DNA from: Camelus bactrianus
Lineage: Eukaryota; Chordata; Mammalia; Artiodactyla; Camelidae
Direction: 5' to 3'
DNA length: 64,000 nucleotides
Assembly: GCF_048773025.1 (NCBI RefSeq)
Contig: NC_133567.1
Location: 868,001-932,000 of the forward strand
The position numbers and the translations under genes were made by a program. The notes under the pieces are model-generated. The model did not search any database. It was not told the DNA's origin and worked only from the letters and a program-made list of their open reading frames with translations. The first letter of the stretch is position 1. Each line of letters begins with the position of its first letter. Positions 10,312-23,289 of this stretch are shown here, in pieces.

Positions 10312-10762
10312 ATTGTTTTATAAGTACGTTTAGAAATAGCTTATTCACAAGAATATCAAACTTCCTCATTCTTGGTCAACATTGACAGATTGTCATTTAT
10401 CTTAGCATGTTATACATACTTCAGATAAGTATTTTTCCCCCTTTGTCTGTGATCGTCTACAGATAAATCTGGTCTGCTATTAGCTGAGAGTCCATCTCTG
10501 CCTTTGCTCTTTCATTTTTCCTGAATTTCTCGTGTGGGATAATTTCTCATATTGCTTTCCCTGATCCTAACTTACTTATTATAATTAAGTGGGGCGTAGG
10601 AATAGGAATATAGTATAGTTATGAATGTACAATAACATATATTCCATTATTCTAAATTGACTTAAATTGACTTAAAACTTATACTTGAAGATAGAGTGCC
10701 TCATTTGGAAGGGAAGGGGGTCTACAGAATATTTGCTTTTATAAAGGGGGTATTGGGTCTGA
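10191..10762. repeat. Short spacer, unit A copy
   Basis: 572 bp found only in short units and unit A. It begins with a pyrimidine-rich acceptor-like stretch and the candidate exon 3, then AT-rich sequence with a direct repeat ('ttgacttaaattgactt' near 10656). No mobile element is recognised in it. The other copies (13640-14211, 17115-17686, 20588-21159, 24080-24651) have the same length, so no indels distinguish them. Confidence 0.9.
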
Positions 10763-11786
10763 AATGATAGCTATGGCCATAAGTTAGCAACGTTTGCTAG
10801 GAACTGGGTTGATGTTAACTCTGCTAGTTCTGATCCATAGATCATAGACCTTTGCAGATCTACGGTCTATTGTAGACTTTGTGTGTTAGGTGCAGCATTT
10901 ATCACATTTTATGTACCGCATTATATATATGATATTCAATAGCTTATCCTTCTAAATGAAAAGATAAAAGGACTATAGATGAGTAGATTCTTAGTGAGTT
11001 GTTCCCCGCCCTCTCCCATTCCCACTAATTTGCTTAGAGATAGCCAATACAGAAGATTCTTTAAACACGTGGATGAGGAGAGAAACTCAATCCTTAACCA
11101 TTACACATTTTCAGGACTGGCTTTAAATTAAATTTTAGGCTATCATTAGCAATGTACCGCTATTCTCAGGTTTCTTTTATAGTCTCTTGTTTCGATGACC
11201 TTTTCGTACTTCGGTCTTTGCTTAATTTCATTCAGAGGTAGAAAATATGGTAATTTTTAACAACTCCTTGGTAATTCTGCAAATACAAAGGAAGTTTTAA
11301 AAAGGCAGATTTAAAAAGAAAAGAATTGATTTGATTCCAAAGCTGGTATTAACATATTTTAATGCAGAGGAAAGATAAGGAGCAAGATGAATCTTAAGGT
11401 TATAAGAGGCCCATCAAATTGACCTACATGAGCTCACAGAAGTTACACGTTTCCTAAGGCCAAGGAACTGTTTCATGACCTTGAAGGGTATATTAGTATT
11501 TCTATTTAAGTCAATACATTTTCAAACATTGGAACTGCTCAGATTTGGTTCACTGCACAAATCAATCACTTAGAATGTTAAAGAGCATGACTTTGGTCTC
11601 CTGGAGACAGCTCTTCTGTGATTGAGCTCTCGTTTGCACGGCCTGTCTACCTTCCCTGTTAAATTTTTTTCTTGTTTTTTTTTTTTTTTTTTCCCTTATC
11701 AGCCTACATTGTGAATGCAACTGATAGAACAAACACCAACACCAAACACTGGAAATTCTCTCCTCTGGACTCATTTGAAACACATG

Positions 11787-12009
11787 CTGAGGTTCTCAAT
11801 CGGCAAGTTTTATAAAATGTCAGAACGTTTTAGAGTTGGGAGTGATTGTTGGACTCATTATAATCACACAGGGAGCTTAAGAAAATACTAATGCCTCAGC
11901 CCCACCTTCAGAAATTCTGAATTAACTTGTCTGGGGAAGACTGCAGGCCCCCACGTTTTTAAAAAGTTTTCCAAGCAATTTGAATGTCCAGCCAATTGGA
12001 GAACCACTG
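11787..12009. mobile_element. MER5-like element (S1)
   Basis: Array copy, short type ('cccccacgtttttaaaa' near 11948). Confidence 0.8.
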
Positions 12010-12107
12010 GGCTAGTCCCATTCGATCAGATAAAAACAGAAATTCATATAGGATTGGACATAGCAAAGGGCACAAAACTAGACATCAGAATAGCTGAGAC
12101 TAAACAC

Positions 12108-12849
12108 TGACGGCGCCGGCCCTCCCCGCCCCGCAGAGGCCCACGCGGCCTCCCTCCGCCGCGGGGACCCGGGGTGGCAGCCGCCGCAACCCACGTCCTT
12201 CCCGCGCCCCGCGCCCTGCCGCCGCCGCCGCCGCCGCCGCCCGCACTCACCTCAGGGGCGCAACCGGCACAGCCGGCCGTCGGCCTCGTTCCCGCCGAGG
12301 CGTCTCGGTGCGGTACTCCCTGCGCGGGCGGGTTCTTCCCCGGCGGTCGCAGGGGGTTCAGGGTTGGGGGGGCGGGGAACGGCCGTCACACGAGCAACGA
12401 ACCGAAGCGCCGCCTGGTGGCATTTTCCACAGGCCGGCGCCACCGCAGCCGCCTTGGGTCCGCACAGCGCCCTGCCGGCCTCAGCTCTTGCTGTCTCGCC
12501 GAGCCGACAAGCCTCCGCGGACAGGGGAGGGAGCCGCGGCGCGAGTCGGAGGCCGGGCAGGGGTGTGCGCAGACTCTTTCCTCTGGGGACTGCGCGCATG
12601 CGCACCAGCGGGGCGGGACCCGCGGCCGCTGCGTGGGGGCCGGCCCCGCCCAGGGGCGCTGGTTCGGCTCCGCCAATCGCGAGCGCCGGGTACCTCTTGG
12701 CGCGGGCCATTTGAATGGTTCGCGGCCGCCTGAGGTGGCGGCAGGTGGGCACGCCACTGCCCTTTTGGGAGCTTCTCTGAGATCGGGAGGGGAACCCGCC
12801 CCTCATCCTTTCGCCGGAGCCCCTCCCACCCCAGGCCGCGGGACTGGCC
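12108..12849. promoter_or_regulatory. CpG-island promoter, S1
   Basis: CTCF-like core at 12410-12423, NRF1 palindrome at 12594-12604, a single 26-bp GC-box/NotI repeat (12610-12635), CCAAT near 12673. Its CCG tract is uninterrupted but preceded by a shortened 'cgccccgcgccctg' run. It is the smallest island in the window. Confidence 0.8.
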
Positions 12850-13760
12850 AAAACAAAACAAAAAAAACAGCTGGGAAAGTAAAACAACACTGACTTCAGG
12901 ATAACGGTTACGTCTTTGGATGGAAAGAAGGGAATGGGATAAAGGAAAGGTGAAAAAGAAACTTCAAGCATTTGTATATGGTTTGATTCTTAGAAGAAAG
13001 ATTTTTAAATGCTAACATTTTGCCAGAATTCTTCAAAGTTTTAAAGAAATAAAATGTTCATATGTAATTTTATTACATAAAAACCCAAAATACAGTCATG
13101 CATATGCACACAGATATGCATATTTTATATGTAAACATAAACAACATGATTCAATGAATAAAATGATAGGGATTTTCTTTATCATTGAGCTTTATTCTTT
13201 TCCTGAACTTACGGTTATTTCAGGTACTTCAGGGCTCCAGAGCTTGCCAGGAGACGCACATGTCCAAGAAGGCCAGTCCCCAGCAGGGAAGCAGGATGGA
13301 GCCCCAGGTGCAGGTAGGTCACGGCACGATGGGGGTACTGGGGATGGTCGAAGGCAGGCAGGGAGGCTCGGGGTCAGGCAACGGGGAGGGAAGCATCGGG
13401 GTGTATGTGGGGCACAGGTAGGCCAAGGCAGGATGCAGTGAGGGGCGCTGTGTGGGACCCAAGTAGGAAGGGAGGGGAGGGGTGCTTCAGGAGCCAGGGT
13501 CGGGCTATCCCCTCCCCCCACCTCCTGCCACCTCCCAAAGCAGCAGCTGAGTCCCTCCTGAGCTCCCTGTCGGACAGGCCCAGCTTTGGCATCTGCGTCC
13601 TTGCCCCACGTTGCTACAGGGCTCCCCTCATCTGGAGCCCCCGGCCCACTTTTCTTTCCCACCACAGACTGGATGCATCTTTGGACATGTGGCTGGCTCT
13701 GGGATGAAATGTTTCCAGGGCACTTCATTGGCACTCTTAACTCGTGTCATAACACACTGA
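12715..13760 (+). CDS. Candidate 3-exon small ORF, S1
   Basis: Exons 12715-12744, 13224-13313 and 13668-13760. All splice signals and the 70-residue frame are as in unit A, with no change in the predicted peptide. A full copy, but openness is not independent evidence because the units are homogenised. Confidence 0.25.
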
Positions 13761-15234
13761 ATTGTTTTATAAGTACGTTTAGAAATAGCTTATTCACAAG
13801 AATATCAAACTTCCTCATTCTTGGTCAACATTGACAGATTGTCATTTATCTTAGCATGTTATACATACTTCAGTTAAGTATTTTTCCCCCTTTGTCTGTG
13901 ATCGTCTACAGATAAAACTGGTCTGCTATTAGCTGAGAGTCCATCTCTGCCTTTGCTCTTTCATTTTTCCTGAACTTCTCGTGTGGGATAATTTCTCATA
14001 TTGCTTTCCCTGATCCTAACTTACTTATTATAATTAAGTGGGGCGTAGGAATAGGAATATAGTATAGTTATGAATGTACAATAACATATATTCCATTATT
14101 CTAAATTGACTTAAATTGACTTAAAACTTATACTTGAAGATAGAGTGCCTCATTTGGAAGGGAAGGGGGTCTACAGAATATTTGCTTTTATAAAGGGGGT
14201 TTTGGGTCTGAAATGATAGCTATGGCCATAAATTAGCAACGTTTGCTAGGAACTGGGTTGATGTTAACTCTGCTAGTTCTGATCCATAGATCATAGTCCT
14301 TTGTAGATCTATGGTCTATTGTAGACTTTGTGTGTTAGGTGCAGCATTTATCACATTTTATGTACCGCATTATATATATGACATTCAGTAGCTTACCCTT
14401 CTAAATGAAAAGATAAAAGGACTATAGATGAGTAGATACTTAGTGAGCTGTTCCCCGCCCTCTCCCATTCCCACTAATTTGGTTAGAGATAGCCAATACA
14501 GAAGATTCTTTAAACATGTGGATGAGGAGAGAAACTCAATCCTTAACCATTACACATTTTCAGGACTGGCTTTAAATTAAATTTTAGGCTATCATTAGCA
14601 AGGTACCGCTATTCTCAGGTTTTTCTTATAGTCTCTTGTTTCGATGACCTTTTCGTACTTCGGTCTTTGCTTAATTTCATTCAGAGGTAGAAAATACGGT
14701 AATTTTTAACAACTCCTTGGTAATTCTGCAAATACAAAGGAAGTTTTAAAAAGGCAGATTTAAAAAGAAAAGAATTGATTTGATTCCAAAGCTGGTATTA
14801 ACATATTTTAATGCAGAGGAAAGATAAGGAGCAAGATGAATCTTAAGGTTATAAGAGGCCCATCAAATTGACCTACATGAGCTCACAGAAGTTACACGTT
14901 TCCTAAGGCCAAGGAACTGTTTCATGACCTTGAAGGGTATATTAGTATTTCTATTTAAGTCAATACATTTTCAAACTTTGGAACTGCTCAGATTTGGTTC
15001 ACTGCACAAATCAATCACTTAGAATGTTAAAGAGCATGACTTTGGTCTCCTGGAGACAGCTCTTCTGTGATTGAGCTCTCGTTTGCACCGCCTGTCTACC
15101 TTCCCTGTTAAATTTTTTTCTTGTTTTTTTTTTTTTTTTTCCCTTATCAGCCTACATTGTGAATGCAACTGATAGAACAAACACCAACACCAAACACTGG
15201 AAATTCTCTCCTCTGGACTCATTTGAAACACATG

Positions 15235-15457
15235 CTGAGGTTCTCAATCGGCAAGTTTTATAAAATGTCAGAACGTTTTAGAGTTGGGAGTGATTGTTGT
15301 ACTCATTATAATCACACAGGGAGCTTAAGAAAATACTAATGCCTCAGCCCCACCTTCAGAAATTGTGAATTAACTTGTCTGGGGAAGACTGCAGGCCCCC
15401 ACGTTTTTAAAAAGTTTTCCAAGCAATTTGAATGTCCAGCCAATTGGAGAACCACTG
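15235..15457. mobile_element. MER5-like element (S2)
   Basis: Array copy; 'gattgttgtactc' near 15292 is shared with S5 only. Confidence 0.8.
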
Positions 15458-15555
15458 GGCTAGTCCCATTCGATCAGATAAAAACAGAAATTCATATAGG
15501 ATTGGACATAGCAAAGGGCACAAAACTAGACATCAGAATAGCTGAGACTAAACAC

Positions 15556-16324
15556 TGACGGCGCCGGCCCTCCCCGCCCCGCAGAGGCCCGCGCGGCCTC
15601 CCTCCCCCGCGGGGACCCTGGGTGGCAGCCGCCGCAACCCCCGTCCTTCCCGCGCCCCGCGCCCCGCGCCCCGCCGCCGCCGCCGACGCCCGCCCTCACC
15701 TCAGGGGCGCAACCGGCACAGCCGGCGGTCGGCCTCCTTCCCGCCGAGGCGTCTCGGTGCGGTACTCCCTGCGCGGGCGGGTTCTTCCCCGGCGGTCGCA
15801 AGGGGTTCAGGGTTGGGGGGGCGGGGAACGGCCGTCACACGAGCAACGAACCGAAGCGCCGCCTGGTGGCATTTTCCACAGGCCGGCGCCACCGCAGCCG
15901 CCTTGGGTCCGCACAGCGCCCTGCCGGCCTCAGCTCTTGCTGTCTCGCCGAGCCGACAAGCCTCCGCGGACAGGGGAGGGAGCCGCGGCGCGAGTCGGAG
16001 GCCGGGCGGGGGTGTGCGCAGACTCTTTCCTCTGGGGACTGCGCGCATGCGCACCAGCGGGGCGGGACCCGCGGCCGCTGCGTGGGGGCGGGACCCGCGG
16101 CCGCTGCGTGGGGGCCGGCCCCGCCCAGGGGCGCTGGTCCGGCTCCGCCAATCGCGAGCGCCGGGTACCTCTTGGCGCGGGCCATTTGAATGGTTCGCGG
16201 CCGCCTGAGGTGGCGGCAGGTGGGCACGCCGCTGCCCTTTTGGGAGCTTCTCTGAGATCGGGAGGGGAACCCGCCCCTCATCCTTTCGCCGGAGCCCCTC
16301 CCACCCCAGGCCGCGGGACTGGCC
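15556..16324. promoter_or_regulatory. CpG-island promoter, S2
   Basis: CTCF-like core at 15859-15872, NRF1 palindrome at 16043-16053, two identical 26-bp repeats (16059-16110). The CCG tract is interrupted by 'gccgacgcc' near 15685. Confidence 0.8.
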
Positions 16325-17235
16325 AAAACAAAACAAAAAAAACAGCTGGGAAAGTAAAACAACACTGACTTCAGGATAACGGTTACGTCTTTGGATGGAA
16401 AGAAGGGAATGGGATAAAGGAAAGGTGAAAAAGAAACTTCAAGCATTTGTATATGGTTTGATTCTTAGAAGGAAGATTTTTAAATGCTAACATTTTGCCA
16501 GAATTCTTCAAAGTTTTAAAGAAATAAAATGTTCATATGTAATTTTATTACATAAAAACCCAAAATACAGTCATGCATTTGCACACAGATATGCATATTT
16601 TATATGTAAACATAAACAACATGATTCAATGAATAAAATGATAGAGATTTTCTTTATCATTGAGCTTTATTCTTTTCCTGAACTTACGGTTATTTCAGGT
16701 ACTTCAGGGCTCCAGAGCTTGCCAGGAGACGCACATGTCCAAGAAGGCCAATCCCCAGCAGAGAAGCAGGATGGAGCCCCAGGAGCAGGTAGGTCACGGC
16801 ACGATGGGGGTACTGGGGATGGTCGAAGGCAGGCAGGGAGGCTCGGGGTCAGGCAACAGGGAGGGAAGCATCGGGGTGTATGTGGGGCACAGGTAGGCCA
16901 AGGCAGGATGCAGTGAGGGCCGCTGTGTGGGACCCAAGTAGGAAGGGAGGGGAGGGGTGCTTCAGGAGCCAGGGTCGGGCTATCCCCTCCCCCCACCTCC
17001 TGCCACCTCCCAAAGCAGCAGCTGAGTCCCTCCTGAGCTCCCTGTCGGACAGGCCCAGCTTTGGCATCTGCGTCCTTGGCCCACGTTGCTACACGGCTCC
17101 CCTCATCTGGAGCCCCCGGCCCACTTTTCTTTCCCACCACAGACTGGATGCATCTTTGGACATGTGGCTGCCTCTGGGATGAAATGTTTCCAGGGCACTT
17201 CATTGGCACTCTTAACTCGTGTCATAACACACTGA
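16190..17235 (+). CDS. Candidate 3-exon small ORF, S2
   Basis: Exons 16190-16219, 16699-16788 and 17143-17235. The frame is intact with several amino-acid changes in exon 2 (Ser28 to Asn, Gly32 to Arg, Val39 to Glu) and Gly50 to Ala in exon 3. Replacement changes dominate the short stretch, which does not favour strong protein constraint. Confidence 0.22.
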
Positions 17236-18707
17236 ATTGTTTTATAAGTACGTTTAGAAATAGCTTATTCACAAGAATATCAAACTTCCTCATTCTTGGT
17301 CAACATTGACAGATTGTCATTTATCTTAGCATGTTATACATACTTCAGTTAAGTATTTTTCCCCCTTTGTCTGTGATCGTCTACAGATAAAACTGGTCTG
17401 CTATTAGCTGAGAGTCCACCTCTGCCTTTGCTCTTTCATTTTTCCTGAACTTCTCGTGTGGGATAATTTCTCATATTGCTTTCCCTGATCCTAACTTACT
17501 TATTATAATTAAGTGGGGCGTAGGAATAGGAATATAGTATAGTTATGAATGTACAATAACATATATTCCATTATTCTAAATTGACTTAAATTGACTTAAA
17601 ACTTATACTTGAAGATAGAGTGCCTCATTTGGAAGGGAAGGGGGTCTACAGAATATTTGCTTTTATAAAGGGGGTATTGGGTCTGAAATGATAGCTATGG
17701 CCATAAGTTAGCAACGTTTGCTAGGAACTGGGTTGATGTTAACTCTGCTAGTTCTGATCCATAGATCATAGACCTTTGCAGATCTACGGTCTATTGTAGA
17801 CTTTGTGTGTTAGGTGCAGCATTTATCACATTTTATGTACCGCATTATATATATGATATTCAATAGCTTACCCTTCTAAATGAAAAGATAAAAGGACTAT
17901 AGATGAGTAGATTCTTAGTGAGTTGTTCCCCGCCCTCTCCCATTCCCACTAATTTGCTTAGAGATAGCCAATACAGAAGATTCTTTAAACATGTGGATGA
18001 GGAGAGAAACTCAATCCTTAACCATTACACATTTTCAGGACTGGCTTTAAATTAAATTTTAGGCTATCATTAGCAATGTACCGCTATTCTCAGGTTTCTT
18101 TTATAGTCTCTTGTTTCGATGACCTTTTCGTACTTCGGTCTTTGCTTAATTTCATTCAGAGGTAGAAAATATGGTAATTTTTAACAACTCCTTGGTAATT
18201 CTGCAAATACAAAGGAAGTTTTAAAAAGGCAGATTTAAAAAGAAAACAATTGATTTGATTCCAAAGCTGGTATTAACATATTTTAATGCAGAGGAAAGAT
18301 AAGGAGCAAGATGAATCTTAAGGTTATAAGAGGCCCATCAAATTGACCTACATGAGCTCACAGAAGTTACACGTTTCCTAAGGCCAAGGAACTGTTTCAT
18401 GACCTTGAAGGGTATATTAGTATTTCTATTTAAGTCAATACATTTTCAAACATTGGAACTGCTCAGATTTGGTTCACTGCACAAATCAATCACTTAGAAT
18501 GTTAAAGAGCATGACTTTGGTCTCCTGGAGACAGCTCTTCTGTGATTGAGCTCTCGTTTGCACCGCCTGTCTACCTTCCCTGTTAAATTTTTTTCTTGTT
18601 TTTTTTTTTTTTTCCCTTATCAGCCTACATTGTGAATGCAACTGATAGAACAAACACCAACACCAAACACTGGAAATTCTCTCCTCTGGACTCATTTGAA
18701 ACACATG

Positions 18708-18930
18708 CTGAGGTTCTCAATCGGCAAGTTTTATAAAATGTCAGAACGTTTTAGAGTTGGGAGTGATTGTTGGACTCATTATAATCACACAGGGAGCTTA
18801 AGAAAATACTAATGCCTCAGCCCCACCTTCAGAAATTGTGAATTAACTTGTCTGGGGAAGACTGCAGGCCCCCACGTTTTTAAAAAGTTTTCCAAGCAAT
18901 TTAAATGTCCAGCCAATTGGAGAACCACTG
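18708..18930. mobile_element. MER5-like element (S3)
   Basis: Array copy with a private base ('caatttaaatg' near 18897). Confidence 0.8.
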
Positions 18931-19028
18931 GGCTAGTCCCATTCGATCAGATAAAAACAGAAATTCATATAGGATTGGACATAGCAAAGGGCACAAAACT
19001 AGACATCAGAATAGCTGAGACTAAACAC

Positions 19029-19797
19029 TGACGGCGCCGGCCCTCCCCGCCCCGCAGAGGCCCACGCGGCCTCCCTCCGCCGCGGGGACCCTGGGTGGCA
19101 GCCGCCGCAACCCCCGTCCTTCCCGCGCCCCGCGCCCCGCGCCCCGCCGCCGCCGCCGCCGCCCGCCCTCACCTCAGGGGCGCAACCGGCACAGCCGGCC
19201 GTCTGCCTCCTTCCGGCCGAGGCGTCTCGGTGCGGTACTCCCTGCGCGGGCGGGTTCTTCCCAGGCGGTCGCAGGGGGTTCAGGGTTGGGGGGGCGGGGA
19301 ACGGCCGTCACACGAGCAACGAACCGAAGCGCCGCCTGGTGGCATTTTCCACAGGCCGGCGCCACCGCAGCCGCCTTGGGTCCGCACAGCGCCCTGCCGG
19401 CCTCAGCTCTTGCTGTCTCGCCGAGCCGACAAGCCTCCGCGGACAGGGGAGGGAGCCGCGGCGCGAGTAGGCGGCCGGGCGAGGATGTGCGCAGACTCTT
19501 TCCTCTGGGGACTGCGCGCATGCGCACCAGCGGGGCGGGACCCGCGGCCGCTGCGTGGGGGCGGGACACGCGGCCGCTGCGTGGGGGCCGGCCCCGCCCA
19601 GGGGCGCTGGTCCGGCTCCGCCAATCGCGAGCGCCGGGTACCTCTTGGCGCGGGCCATTTGAATGGTTCGCGGCCGCCTGAGGTGGCGGTAGGTGGGCAC
19701 GCCGCTGCCCTTTTGGGAGCTTCTCTGAGATCGGGAGGGGAACCCGCCCCTCATCCTTTCGCCGGAGCCCCTTCCACTCCAGGCCGCGGGACTGGCC
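19029..19797. promoter_or_regulatory. CpG-island promoter, S3
   Basis: CTCF-like core at 19332-19345, NRF1 palindrome at 19516-19526, two 26-bp repeats starting near 19532. All binding motifs are intact although neighbouring bases differ from S2. Confidence 0.8.
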
Positions 19798-20708
19798 AAA
19801 ACAAAACAAAAAAAACAGCTGGGAAAGTAAAACAACACTGACTTCAGGATAACGGTTACGTCTTTGGATGGAAAGAAGGGAATGGGATAAAGGAAAGGTG
19901 AAAAAGAAACTTCAAGCATTTGTATATGGTTCGATTCTTAGAAGGAAGATTTTTAAATGCTAACATTTTGCCAGAATTCTTCAAAGTTTTAAAGAAATAA
20001 AATGTTCATATGTAATTTTATTACATAAAAACCCAAAATACAGTCATGCATACGCACACAGATATGCATATTTTATATGTAAACATAAAAAACATGATTC
20101 AATGAATAAAATGATAGAGATTTTCTTTATCATTGAGCTTTATTCTTTTCCTGAACTTACGGTTATTTCAGGTACTTCAGGGCTCCAGAGCTTGCCAGGA
20201 GACGCACATGTCCAAGAAGGCCAGTCCCCAGCAGGGAAGCAGGATGGAGCCCCAGGTGCAGGTAGGTCACGGCACGATGGGGGTACTGGGGATGGTCGAA
20301 GGCAGGCAGGGAGGCTCGGGGTCAGGCAACGGGGAGGGAAGCATCGGGGTGTATGTGGGGCACAGGTAGGCCAAGGCAGGATGGAGTGAGGGCCGCTGTG
20401 TGGGACCCAAGTAGGAAGGGAGGGGAGGGGTGCTTCAGGAGCCAGGGTCGGGCTATCCCCTCCCCCCACCTCCTGCCACCTCCCAAAGCAGCAGCTGAGT
20501 CCCTCCTGAGCTCCCTGTCGGACAGGCCCAGCTTTGGCATCTGCGTCCTTGCCCCACGTTGCTACACGGCTCCCCTCATCTGGAGCCCCCGGCCCACTTT
20601 TCTTTCCCACCACAGACTGGATGCATCTTTGGACATGTGGCTGGCTCTGGGATGAAATGTTTCCAGGGCACTTCATTGGCACTCTTAACTCGTGTCATAA
20701 CACACTGA
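19663..20708 (+). pseudogene. Disrupted copy of the small ORF, S3
   Basis: Exon 1 19663-19692, exon 2 20172-20261, exon 3 20616-20708. The last codon of exon 1 is TAG instead of CAG (19690-19692), closing the frame from this ATG. The donor GT itself remains. A peptide from Met23 (exon 2) would still be possible. Confidence 0.25.
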
Positions 20709-22183
20709 ATTGTTTTATAAGTACGTTTAGAAATAGCTTATTCACAAGAATATCAAACTTCCTCATTCTTGGTCAACATTGACAGATTGTCATTCATCTT
20801 AGCATGTTATACATACTTCAGTTAAGTATTTTTCCCCCTTTGTCTGTGATCGTCTACAGATAAAACTGGTCTGCTATTAGCTGAGAGTCCACCTCTGCCT
20901 TTGCTCTTTCATTTTTCCTGAACTTCTCGTGTGGGATAATTTCTCATATTGCTTTCCCTGATCCTAACTTACTTATTATAATTAAGTGGGGCGTAGGAAT
21001 AGGAATATAGTATAGTTATGAATGTACAATAACATATATTCCATTATTCTAAATTGACTTAAATTGACTTAAAACTTATACTTGAAGATAGAGTGCCTCA
21101 TTTGGAAGGGAAGGGGGTCTACAGAATATTTGCTTTTATAAAGGGGGTATTGGGTCTGAAATGATAGCTATGGCCATAAGTTAGCAACGTTTGCTAGGAA
21201 CTGGGTTGATGTTAACTCTGCTAGTTCTGATCCATAGATCATAGACCTTTGCAGATCTACGGTCTATTGTAGACTTTGTGTGTTAGGTGCAGCATTTATC
21301 ACATTTTATGTACCGCATTATATATATGATATTCAATAGCTTACCCTTCTAAATGAAAAGATAAAAGGACTATAGATGAGTAGATTCTTAGTGAGTTGTT
21401 CCCCGCCCTCTCCCATTCCCACTAATTTGCTTAGAGATAGCCAATACAGAAGATTCTTTAAACATGTGGATGAGGAGAGAAACTCAATCCTTAACCATTA
21501 CACATTTTCAGGACTGGCTTTAAATTAAATTTTAGGCTATCATTAGCAATGTACCGCTATTCTCAGGTTTCTTTTATAGTCTCTTGTTTCGATGACCTTT
21601 TCGTACTTCGGTCTTTGCTTAATTTCATTCAGAGGTAGAAAATATGGTAATTTTTAACAACTCCTTGGTAATTCTGCAACTACAAAGGAAGTTTTAAAAA
21701 GGCAGATTTAAAAAGAAAAGAATTGATTTGATTCCAAAGCTGGTATTAACATATTTTAATGCAGAGGAAAGATAAGGAGCAAGATGAATCTTAAGGTTAT
21801 AAGAGGCCCATCAAATTGACCTACATGAGCTCACAGAAGTTACACGTTTCCTAAGGCCAAGGAACTGTTTCATGACCTTGAAGGGTATATTACTATTTCT
21901 ATTTAAGTCAATACATTTTCAAACATTGGAACTGCTCAGATTTGGTTCACTGCACAAATCAATCACTTAGAATGTTAAAGAGCATGACTTTGGTCTCCTG
22001 GAGACAGCTCTTCTGTGATTGAGCTCTCGTTTGCACCGCCTGTCTACCTTCCCTGTTAAATTTTTTTCTTGTTTTTTTTTTTTTTTTTTCCCTTATCAGC
22101 CTACATTGTGAATGCAACTGATAGAACAAACACCAACACCAAACACTGGAAATTCTCTCCTCTGGACTCATTTGAAACACATG

Positions 22184-22406
22184 CTGAGGTTCTCAATCGG
22201 CAAGTTTTATAAAATGTCAGAACGTTTTAGAGTTGGGAGTGATTGTTGGACTCATTATAATCACACAGGGAGCTTAAGAAAATACTAATGCCTCAGCCCC
22301 ACCTTCAGAAATTCTGAATTAACTTGTCTGGGGAAGACTGCAGGCCCCCACGTTTTTAAAAAGTTTTCCAAGCAATTTGAATGTCCAGCCAATTGGAGAA
22401 CCACTG
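22184..22406. mobile_element. MER5-like element (S4)
   Basis: Array copy; 'gaaattctgaatt' near 22308 is shared with S1 and S5. Confidence 0.8.
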
Positions 22407-22504
22407 GGCTAGTCCCATTCGATCAGATAAAAACAGAAATTCATATAGGATTGGACATAGCAAAGGGCACAAAACTAGACATCAGAATAGCTGAGACTAA
22501 ACAC

Positions 22505-23289
22505 TGACGGCGCCGGCCCTCCCCGCCCCGCAGAGGCCCACGCGGCCTCCCTCCGCCGCGGGGACCCTGGGTGGCAGCCGCCGCAACCCCCGTCCTTCCC
22601 GCGCCCCGCGCCCCGCGCCCCGCCGCCGCCGCCGCCGCCGCCAGAGCCGCCGCCGCCCGCCCTCACCTCAGGGGCGCAACCGGCACAGCCGGCCGTCTGC
22701 CTCGTTCCCGCCGAGGCGTCTAGGTGCGGTACTCCCTGCGCGGGCGGGTTCTTCCCCGGCGGTCGCAAGGGGTTCAGGGTTGGGGGGGCGGGGAACGGCC
22801 GTCACACGAGCAACGAACCGAAGCGCCGCCTGGTGGCATTTTCCACAGGCCGGCGCCACCGCAGCCGCCTTGGGTCCGCACAGCGCCCTGCCGGCCTCAG
22901 CTCTTGCTGTCTCGCCGAGCCGACAAGCCTCCGCGGACAGGGGAGGGAGCCGCGGCGCGAGTCGGCGGCCGGGCGAGGATGTGCGCAGACTTTCTTCTGG
23001 GGACAGCGCGCATGCGCACCAGCGGGGAGGTACCCGCGGCCGCTGCGTGGGGGCGGGACACGCGGCCGCTGCGTGGGGGCCGGCCCCGCCCAGGGGCGCT
23101 GGTCCGGCTCCGCCAATCGCGAGCGCCGGGTACCTCTTGGCGCGGGCCATTTGAATGGTTCGCGGCCGCCTGAGGTGGCGGCAGTTGGGCACGCAGCTGC
23201 CCTTTTGGGAGCTTCTCTGAGATCGGGAGGGGAACCCGCCCCTCATCCTTTCGCCGGAGCCCCTCCCACCCCAGGCCGCGGGACTGGCC
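22505..23289. promoter_or_regulatory. CpG-island promoter, S4
   Basis: CTCF-like core at 22826-22839, NRF1 palindrome at 23008-23018. The first GC box is changed ('ggggaggtacc' near 23024), leaving one perfect box. Enlarged CCG tract at 22620-22658 with an 'aga' interruption. Confidence 0.8.

Larger units (their letters stand above)
7286..10762 (+). repeat. Unit A: common core plus short spacer (hybrid unit)
   Basis: Core 7286-10190, short spacer 10191-10762. The left and CpG parts carry the base marks of the long-unit cores ('cacctaacactgg' near 8267, 'actaaagactgacgg' near 8626). From about 9884 it carries the short-unit marks ('ggcacgatggg', 'gtcaggcaac'). It is therefore a long/short hybrid. 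It lacks 4 bp present in all other units near 10098 ('gcagcgagtcc' against 'gcagcagctgagtcc'). The left kilobase (7286-8313) is AT-rich, and I recognise only a T tract near 8202-8219. Confidence 0.92.
10763..14211 (+). repeat. Short unit S1
   Basis: Core 10763-13639, short spacer 13640-14211; 3,449 bp, the shortest complete unit. It is shorter mainly because its CpG island has one copy of the 26-bp minisatellite and fewer 'cgccccg' repeats upstream of the CCG tract. The G-rich tail matches unit A ('gtgaggggcgctg' near 13438), suggesting A's right half and S1 are neighbours by duplication. Confidence 0.93.
14212..17686 (+). repeat. Short unit S2
   Basis: Core 14212-17114, short spacer 17115-17686; 3,475 bp. 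Private changes include 'gtagatacttag' near 14433 and 'aatttggtta' near 14476. The tail shares 'gtccttggcccac' and 'gtggctgcctctgg' with S4 but not with S1 or S3. Confidence 0.93.
17687..21159 (+). repeat. Short unit S3
   Basis: Core 17687-20587, short spacer 20588-21159; 3,473 bp. The tail has 'gatggagtgaggg' near 20380, shared with S5 and the long-unit cores. The CpG island has private changes ('ccttccggccg' near 19208, 'gagtaggcgg' near 19466). Confidence 0.93.

Noticed and set aside
7286-10762. Ribosomal DNA or a known satellite family as the unit
   Set aside because: No rRNA block, no tRNA, and a unit containing a unique CpG island and old transposons is unlike a simple satellite.
13192-13734. 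180-codon minus-strand frame over the 90-bp exon and G-rich tail (short units)
   Set aside because: It is antisense to G-rich sequence, has no domain, and is cut in long units and in unit A. Conservation between units only reflects recent duplication.
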